Positions 58,611 to 64,000 of a DNA stretch of 64,000 nt are shown in pieces. The notes under the pieces are model-generated. The model saw nothing but the letters and a program-made list of their open reading frames with translations. It ran no database searches and had not been told where the DNA came from. Position 1 is the stretch's first letter; each line of letters starts with the position of its first letter. The translations under genes and the position numbers were made by a program. The stretch comes from Bacteroidota bacterium (GTDB lineage: Bacteria > Bacteroidota > Bacteroidia > Chitinophagales > Chitinophagaceae): the NCBI GenBank assembly GCA_016712665.1, contig JADJQP010000001.1, positions 62,001-126,000 of the forward strand, given 5' to 3'.

Positions 58611-58750
58611 ACGTTTAATTTTTGGCCAATATACGAGAAAAAATGTGAGTTTCACGCAAATCCCAGCGTTCAAAAAATGACAATTCTATGATATTTATCA
58701 CCACCATTTAAGAGGATTTTCACGTTTAAATACAGACATTTGCAACACAC

Positions 58751-59734
58751 ATGAGGAAGTATTTCCATATTATCATATCGTTTTTTATTGTGGCCATTTT
58801 GGTTTCTTGCGAGAAAAAAGAAACCCCTATTACCTTACCTGCTAAGGGGGATGGGGTTGCCATGCAGGTAGATATGGGTGAAAATTATGAATTTCAATTC
58901 TTCATTAGTTTACAAAACAATACTATTGTTCATATCAGTCCTACCAAAAATTGGGATTTAGCCTTTAGTTGCGACCCCAATAGCCATGCTATATTTTTAA
59001 ATGGTGCCAAATTAATGTCAGCCATTAATACGCACAAATCCAATATGGCCGATGTAGGCATAGCAGATACCAGCGATAAGGCTGATGCTTGGCAATACGA
59101 CAATGCTTCGGGCACTATTGATTCGACAGTGATAGGTGATTGGAAAAAGAGCAATGATGTGTACATCATCAAGCTTAGCAATAGCAGCAATAAAGTGAGA
59201 AAGATCAAATTTTTATCGGAAGATATCTTTCAATACAAATTTGAGGTAGCTGATTTGCCCGCAGCTGTGCCAACCGTAATTACCCTTCCAAAAAGGGCGC
59301 AGTACAATTATACCTATTTCTCGTTTGACTTCTTGGCGGAGGTACCCGATGTGGAGCCCAACAAAGAAAGCTGGGATTTGCAGGTAACCACCTACAACTA
59401 CACATTCTACGACCAAAACCCAATACTGCCTTATGTAGTAACAGGTGTCTTATTAAACCCAACAGGTACTACTGCCTATAAAGACTCCATTACACCATAC
59501 AATTCTATAAATGCAGACTTTGCTTTGGCAATGCCACTGAGCAATCATAAAGATGTCATTGGTTTTGATTGGAAAAAGTATGATATTGATAAAAATTTAT
59601 ATACCGTTGATAGTAGATACAATTACATTGTAAAAACAAAAAGCGAAAGCTATTATAAACTTCGTTTTTTAGATTTTTATAGTGCCTCAGGAATCAAGGG
59701 AAGTCCTAAATTTGAATTTTTACAACTGAAATAA
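58751..59734 (+). CDS. HmuY-like lipoprotein
   Basis: A 327-residue lipoprotein (signal FHIIISFFIVAILVSC, lipidated Cys about residue 20). HmuY-family segments are NWDLAFSCDPNSHAIFLNG near the middle of the N-terminal half and YYKLRFLDFYSASGIKGSPKFEF at the C-terminus. HmuY proteins bind heme at the cell surface for TonB receptors. No heme receptor is adjacent, and the heme-binding histidines were not checked. The cysteine desulfurase gene follows after 14 nt, so the two may be co-transcribed. Confidence 0.82.
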   Translation: MRKYFHIIISFFIVAILVSCEKKETPITLPAKGDGVAMQVDMGENYEFQFFISLQNNTIVHISPTKNWDLAFSCDPNSHAIFLNGAKLMSAINTHKSNMADVGIADTSDKADAWQYDNASGTIDSTVIGDWKKSNDVYIIKLSNSSNKVRKIKFLSEDIFQYKFEVADLPAAVPTVITLPKRAQYNYTYFSFDFLAEVPDVEPNKESWDLQVTTYNYTFYDQNPILPYVVTGVLLNPTGTTAYKDSITPYNSINADFALAMPLSNHKDVIGFDWKKYDIDKNLYTVDSRYNYIVKTKSESYYKLRFLDFYSASGIKGSPKFEFLQLK

Positions 59735-59748
59735 TTTCCTCCTTTTTC

Positions 59749-60873
59749 ATGCAAAGAGTCTATTTTGACAATGCAGCCACCGCTTTAGATGCGGATGTAC
59801 TTCCGGCCATGATGCCCTATTTTACGACTCATTATGGAAATGCCTCTTCCATACATAGTTTTGGCCGTGAAAGCAAAATGGCCATCGAAAAATCGCGGAA
59901 GACAGTGGCGACGCTGTTAAACGTCAAACCGGGTGAACTATTTTTTACCAGTTGTGGTAGTGAAAGCAGCAATACAGCTATACAATGTGCCGTGCGGGAT
60001 CTCGGTTGCACGCATATCATAACTTCGGCTATTGAGCATCATGCAACCTTGCATACCGTACAATTTTTAGCCTCGCAACAAAAATGCAAAGTCAGCTATG
60101 TAAAATTAACGCATAATGGATTTGTGGACATGGTGGATTTTGAACGTATTCTCACAAGTTCCAGCGAAAAATGTTTGGTAACCTTAATGTATGCCAACAA
60201 TGAAATTGGAAACCTAAGTGATATTGAATATATAGGGGCTTTATGTAAAAAGTACGGTGCCCTTTTTCATACGGATGCCGTGCAAACCGTTGGTCATTTC
60301 CCAATTGACTTACAAAAAATAAATGCCCATTTTTTGAGCGCCTCGGCGCATAAATTCCACGGACCAAAGGGCTCGGGTTTGTTATACATTAATCAGGAAA
60401 TAGGTATCAAACCGCTTCTAATGGGGGGCGGTCAGGAGCGGAATATGCGGGCGGGCACCGAAAATGTGGCCAATATAGTCGGTTTTGGAGTGGCATTTGA
60501 ATATGCATGTACCCACATGGAGGAGCATCGTATTTATATCCAATCTCTAAAAACGGAAATGCATAAATTATTGAGCGAAAAAATTGATGGCACTGCATTT
60601 CATGGAGATGTATCGGACAATAGTCTATATACAGTGCTGAATGCCTCCTTCCCTGTCAATGACAAAACAGAAATGCTGAGTATCAATTTGGATATAGCCG
60701 GTATTTGTGTTTCAGGAGGCAGTGCCTGTAGCAGTGGTGTTGAGGGGGGGAGTCATGTAATAAAGGCGGTTTACCCTCATGAAAGTCGGGTTCCCATACG
60801 ATTTTCGTTTAGCAAGCACAATACATTTGAGGAGATAGAGCTTGCTGTTCAAAAAATTGCGACCCTCCTATAA
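59749..60873 (+). CDS. Cysteine desulfurase
   Basis: A 374-residue PLP enzyme of the NifS/IscS class: YFDNAATALDADV start, TDAVQTVGH, the PLP Lys202 in SASAHKFHGPKG, RAGTENV, and the catalytic Cys327 in SGGSACSSG. It takes sulfur from cysteine for Fe-S clusters or tRNA thiolation. It lies 14 nt after the HmuY-like gene and just before tRNA-Gln. Whether it is the Fe-S or tRNA enzyme is not clear. Confidence 0.93.
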   Translation: MQRVYFDNAATALDADVLPAMMPYFTTHYGNASSIHSFGRESKMAIEKSRKTVATLLNVKPGELFFTSCGSESSNTAIQCAVRDLGCTHIITSAIEHHATLHTVQFLASQQKCKVSYVKLTHNGFVDMVDFERILTSSSEKCLVTLMYANNEIGNLSDIEYIGALCKKYGALFHTDAVQTVGHFPIDLQKINAHFLSASAHKFHGPKGSGLLYINQEIGIKPLLMGGGQERNMRAGTENVANIVGFGVAFEYACTHMEEHRIYIQSLKTEMHKLLSEKIDGTAFHGDVSDNSLYTVLNASFPVNDKTEMLSINLDIAGICVSGGSACSSGVEGGSHVIKAVYPHESRVPIRFSFSKHNTFEEIELAVQKIATLL

Positions 60874-60881
60874 AATTTGTA

Positions 60882-60912
60882 TTTGTTAATTTTCAAAACC
60901 TTCTTATATTTG
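60882..60912 (+). promoter_or_regulatory. Full Bacteroidota promoter of tRNA-Gln
   Basis: TTTG (60882-60885) and TATATTTG (60905-60912) are 19 nt apart and end 10 nt before the tRNA, the same layout as at tRNA-Cys. Confidence 0.85.
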
Positions 60913-60922
60913 CAACCCAATT

Positions 60923-60993
60923 TGCCTGATGGTGTAATGGTAGCACAGCAGTTTTTGGTACTGTTAGTCTTGGTTCGAATCCAGGTCGGGTAA
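60923..60993 (+). tRNA. tRNA-Gln (anticodon TTG)
   Basis: Acceptor TGCCTGA with TCGGGTA (two G-T wobbles), D arm GTG TAATGGTAG CAC, anticodon stem GCAGT/ACTGT with loop TTTTGGT (anticodon TTG), and a standard T arm (TTGG TTCGAAT CCAG). CCA is not encoded. The first hairpin of the 130-bp array follows at once and may serve as its terminator. Confidence 0.93.
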
Positions 60994-61000
60994 CAAAAAA

Positions 61001-61464
61001 TCAGAGTGAGAATAAGAACGGAGAGCGTAGCTCGAAGTCGACTTCTTACTCTGATTTTTTATTTCATTCCCATTCTGTTTCTCATTCTGAGATCATGTTC
61101 GAATTCCAAAATCTTGAAGTTTATAAAAAATCAGAGCGAGAATGAGAACGGAGAGCGTAGCTCGAAGTCGAATTCTTACGCTGATATTTTACTTCTTTCC
61201 CATTCTGTTTCTCATTCTGAGATCATGTTCGAATTCCAAAATCTTGAAGTTTATAAAAAATCAGAGTGAGAATGAGAACGGAGAGCGTGGCTTGAAGTCG
61301 AATTCTTACGCTGATTTTTTGCTTCATTCCCATTCTGTTTCTCATTCTGAAATCATGTTCGTATTCCAAAATCTTGAATTTTATAAAAATCAGAGCGAGA
61401 ATGAGAATGGAGAGCGTGGCTTGAAGTCGAATTCTTACGCTGATTTTACTTCATTCCCATTCTA
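61001..61464. repeat. 130-bp tandem array with fragments of a four-helix-bundle gene start
   Basis: Units start at 61001, 61131, 61261 and 61390 (periods 130, 130 and 129); the fourth stops after about 75 bp. Each full unit has a stem-loop (left TCAGAG-GAGAA, right TTCTTAC-CTGA, inner GAGC-GTA-GCTC), then an inverted copy of its left edge (CTCATTCTGA), then ATG opening MFEFQNLEVYKK. That opening matches the start of four helix bundle/23S rRNA intervening-sequence proteins, but each frame ends within 14-37 codons. No full gene is here. The first unit can act as the tRNA-Gln terminator. Confidence 0.85.
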
Positions 61465-61585
61465 AGCAAAATAAAGTAAGCTGAAAATCTTTCTTCCCAT
61501 AATGGATCCAGCACATACGACACCAAACTTTTTCCGTTTCCAGCACTTTATCGTACCTTGAGGACGTATTTAAAACCCATTATTC

Positions 61586-62119
61586 ATGAATAAACAAACT
61601 GCTTTGTTGTGTTCGGTACTCTTACTATTATTCCATGCCTGTACTATTGAAGTCAATCGTAATAAAGCAATATCCGCAGCCGAGGCGCAAACGCAAATTG
61701 CGACGATGATAGATTCTTTTCATGATGCTGCGGCTAGGGCCGATTACAATCGCTATTTTAGTTTTTTTAGTACAGAGGCCAGCTTCCTGGGAACCGATGC
61801 AACCGAACATTGGACCAAAGATAGTTTTGCGGTTTGGGCGAAGCCTTATTTTGACAGAGGAAAAGCATGGTCTTTTAAAAGTATCGATCGACATATATAC
61901 TTGGATAGTACCAGACAGTGGGCCTGGTTTGATGAATTGCTTAGTACTCAAATGAAAATTTGTCGCGGATCAGGTGTGGTTGTGTGGGATAAGCAACAAT
62001 GGAAAATTCGACAATATGTGTTGTCTATGACCATACCCAATTCCCAAACAGATCAGGTGACCAAATTAAAGGCCGTTGAAGAAGATTCATTGATGAACGC
62101 AATCCTTCAAAAGAATTAA
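61586..62119 (+). CDS. SnoaL-like (NTF2-fold) lipoprotein
   Basis: A 177-residue lipoprotein (signal ALLCSVLLLLFHAC). The body fits the SnoaL_3/nuclear transport factor 2 pattern: IDSFHDAAARADYNRYFSFF, LGTDATEHWTKDSFAVWAKPYF, WAWFDELLSTQM and GSGVVVWDKQQWKIRQYVLSMTIPN. NTF2-fold lipoproteins are common in Bacteroidota; the ligand is unknown. It stands alone after the repeat array. Confidence 0.82.
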   Translation: MNKQTALLCSVLLLLFHACTIEVNRNKAISAAEAQTQIATMIDSFHDAAARADYNRYFSFFSTEASFLGTDATEHWTKDSFAVWAKPYFDRGKAWSFKSIDRHIYLDSTRQWAWFDELLSTQMKICRGSGVVVWDKQQWKIRQYVLSMTIPNSQTDQVTKLKAVEEDSLMNAILQKN

Positions 62120-62423
62120 TACCCAGTTGATGGGTAGCACATGTCAGATATTGCAATGAAAACCTGAGCGCTTGCACCATTACAAATTAGTGCAAATAAT
62201 ATTTGACAAACTGATGACAATGAAGCGTATGACGCTGAAAGGCAATACTGGAAATGATTTCAGCACATAGGTTCGACTCTACGACAAAAATGCATCGCTG
62301 CTTCAGGGATTTTGAGTTGAGGAATTTGTTGCGTAATAAGTAACTTTACAGAGTCAAAACAAAATGGATAGTTTGAGTACTGCAATTATTCTGGTGAATC
62401 GATAAAATTATAAACCCAATACA
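62120..62423. other. 304-nt gap with no clear feature
   Basis: Only a small hairpin ACCCA/TGGGT directly after the lipoprotein stop (62122-62136) was seen. No gene or RNA is evident. Confidence 0.4.
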
Positions 62424-63439
62424 ATGAAATGTAAATTCTTCCTCTTATCAACTAGCATTATTTGCTTGTGTTTTCAGGCTGCTGTGGGGCAATTCAATTT
62501 TGTACCGAATCATAGTTTTGAAGACAATGCCGCATTTTGCAATGGTGCCCGGGAAACATTTGGGATCCAACTTTTCCAAATTGGAATACTATTGTGGTAA
62601 ACGGATCTACACCGGATTTATACCGGCCCTGCATGAATAACAATATGCAAATTCCCACCAATGTAGCCGGTTCACAAGCACCTGCAGATGGTAATAGTTA
62701 TGCAGGTTTGCTGGGTACGCATTCATTTTATTCGTTTCCTAACGGTCGAGAATATATTCAAGTACAATTAAGCGCTCCGCTTACAGTAGGAATTCCCTAT
62801 AGAATACAATATAAAACGTCCTTAGCTGAAAAAAGTAATGGTGCCACTTCTATGGGAATGGCCTTGGGTACTTCTCTTTTTACCTTTCAGGGGTATGCCG
62901 CCTATCAAGCGATTAATCCAATACCAGCTTATGTACCCAGCGGTGCCATGTATACTACACCTCAAGCAATAACCGATAAAACCAATTGGACGCTTGTTTC
63001 CTTCGATTATACTCCCAGTATTCCAAACATACAGTATCTCTTAATTGGAAATTTAAATAATGTGATGGCACCTCTTTCGGTACCGGGTGATGGTTTAGTA
63101 GGAAGTATGGGACCGGGCGCCTACTATTATATTGATGAGGTGGAAGTATTTAGAATTCTTGAAAATCCTTCACATTTGGCAGAGGATAATGAGGCAGTAC
63201 TGGACCTGTCGATATCTCCCAATCCCACGAAGGAATGCATACAGATGAAATTTCCCTTTCAGTTGAATTTCCAAATTGAGATTATTAATAGTATGGGGCA
63301 AGTTGTTTTTCATAAAGAAGGAAAAAATGCCTCCAGTGAAATCATTTCAACCAATCAATTGGTAAACGGAATGTACTTCGTTCGGATGAGGACATGTGAC
63401 AAAATTTCCGTCATCAAAAAAATATCAGTACTCCATTAA
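62424..63439 (+). CDS. Secreted T9SS type A sorting-domain protein, broken by a one-base frameshift
   Basis: ATG 62424 opens a signal peptide (CLCFQAAVGQ) and NFVPNHSFEDN, then the frame is lost near 62548-62553 (CCCGGG); a second frame continues to 63439. One added base gives FCNGAPGNIWDPTFPNW and 338 residues. The N-terminal part (VPNHSFED ... TPDLYRPC) is a typical opening of T9SS cargo proteins with a jelly-roll fold; the C-terminal 75 residues (SISPNPTKECIQMKF ... NGMYFVRM) are a type A sorting domain. The break is probably a sequence error. Confidence 0.82.
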
Positions 63440-63866
63440 TTCCATTGCTTGTTTCCATTAACGTCTTGCGAACAGGAGGTATAATGGAAGCTTGCTATGA
63501 AAATTGGTTGATGAATATTACTTTTTTAACCCAATATCCAGCATCGTTTTTCACCACTTTTTCATCCGTTTAAATACACTGCAAACATCTTTATAGAGAG
63601 ACGTGCATTGCGGCAACGATTGTAGTGAAAATCCTTTTGGCGCTGCCTGATATTCATCCGGTATTCAACGGAAAATGCGTTGCGAAGGCAGCAGAAAAAG
63701 ATTGAAACGAAAAGCGTGTGTGCCGCCCAAAAGGGATTCAAATAAATGACCCCCTGATCCTCTATTCCCTACATACCTTTCATTCGTCCTACCTGCGTTT
63801 TAAAATTAGTAATACCCTTTGCAATACTATGCACTCTTTTTCGTTATAGATGTAAACTACTCCATC
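63440..63866. other. 427-nt gap with a long inverted repeat
   Basis: No protein gene was found. The middle holds the inverted-repeat element listed at 63,612-63,740; the rest is AT-rich with no clear motif. Confidence 0.5.
63612..63740. repeat. Nested inverted-repeat element
   Basis: Outer arms ATCCTTTTGGCG (63631-63642) and CGCCCAAAAGGGAT (63724-63737) are near complementary; inner arms GCTGCCT (63642-63648) and AGGCAGC (63686-63692) are exact. The form resembles the intergenic repeats found in many copies in some Bacteroidota genomes. It may be a mobile hairpin or structured RNA; copy number cannot be judged here. Confidence 0.5.
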
Positions 63867-64000
63867 ATGGCAGAACTCATTGTAAAAAGCACCGGCTCCG
63901 CAAGCAGAGGAAACCCTCGTATCGACCTTACTCCCATGGTGGATTTGGGATTTCTTTTGATTACCTTTTTTATTTTCACCACCACCTTAAGCGTACCCAA
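63867..64000 (+). CDS. exbD: ExbD/TolR-family transporter (3' end outside window)
   Basis: ATG 63867 opens a frame that stays open to the window end. It reads AELIVKSTG, then NPRIDLTPMVDLGFLLITFFIF, the short N-terminal tail and single membrane helix of ExbD, with the conserved Asp in PMVDLGFLL. ExbD works with ExbB and TonB to power TonB receptors. Only about 45 residues can be read, so ExbD and TolR cannot be told apart with certainty. Confidence 0.85.
   Translation, partial: MAELIVKSTGSASRGNPRIDLTPMVDLGFLLITFFIFTTTLSVP

Noticed and set aside
61001..61464. 130-bp array as CRISPR
   Set aside because: Units are repeated over their whole length with no variable spacers and no cas genes nearby.
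61006..61465. Two overlapping open frames of 87 and 107 codons in the 130-bp array
   Set aside because: They run through stem-loops and unit borders and repeat themselves; they are by-products of a repeat whose length leaves frames open.

Overview
The window is about 64 kb of a chromosome from a member of the Bacteroidota, probably an environmental, gliding or surface-associated lineage of the Chitinophagales type (the order is inference). Support comes from an alternative complex III plus caa3-type oxidase cluster, type IX secretion sorting domains of both kinds, a bacillithiol deacetylase, TonB/HmuY-type genes, many SPII lipoproteins, and promoters of the Bacteroidota form (TTTG about 19 nt before TAnnTTTG) ahead of both tRNA genes and several proteins.

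Layout. 1-4143: F-type ATP synthase genes atpB-E-F-H-A, closed by a terminator with no atpG behind it. 4273-9387: a TylF-like methyltransferase, a DUF1361 membrane protein, two duplicated lipoprotein/outer-membrane protein pairs, and a lipoprotein. 9474-15513: a large beta-propeller protein, a MORN-like protein, a zinc-less sirtuin, a YafK/DpaA-like L,D-transpeptidase-fold protein and BshB1. 15797-28840: one 13-kb gene for a 4347-residue secreted protein with about 45 SprB-like repeats and a type B sorting domain. 29033-41496: a minus-strand respiratory operon actABCDEF-ctaC-ctaD-ctaB. 41880-44096: YdcF-like protein and an RCK-pore-RCK potassium channel. 44367-47693: a TonB receptor operon with a His-rich small protein and a lipoprotein. 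47700-57260: a C-terminal processing protease, YidD, an acyltransferase-like protein, DUF4292, TPR, sugar nucleotidyltransferase, dUTPase, DapF and a nucleoside phosphorylase. 57371-64000: a DUF481-like protein, tRNA-Cys, a HmuY-like lipoprotein, cysteine desulfurase, tRNA-Gln, a 130-bp tandem array, a SnoaL-like lipoprotein, a T9SS type A protein, a long inverted repeat and the start of an exbD gene.

How it fits together. The act/cta operon would move electrons from menaquinol through cytochromes to oxygen, and the ATP synthase would use the resulting gradient; both gene sets stop short of their usual partners (atpG/D/C; oxidase subunit III), which must lie elsewhere. The giant protein, the type A protein and the C-terminal protease suggest a T9SS cell surface.

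A caution on quality: at least six conserved genes (atpA, ctaD, ctaB, the propeller protein, the DUF481-like protein, the type A protein) are broken by one-base indels, mostly in short homopolymers, and actB by a single in-frame TAG. For genes essential to respiration this looks more like sequence error than decay, so I annotate them as whole genes and mark the break.
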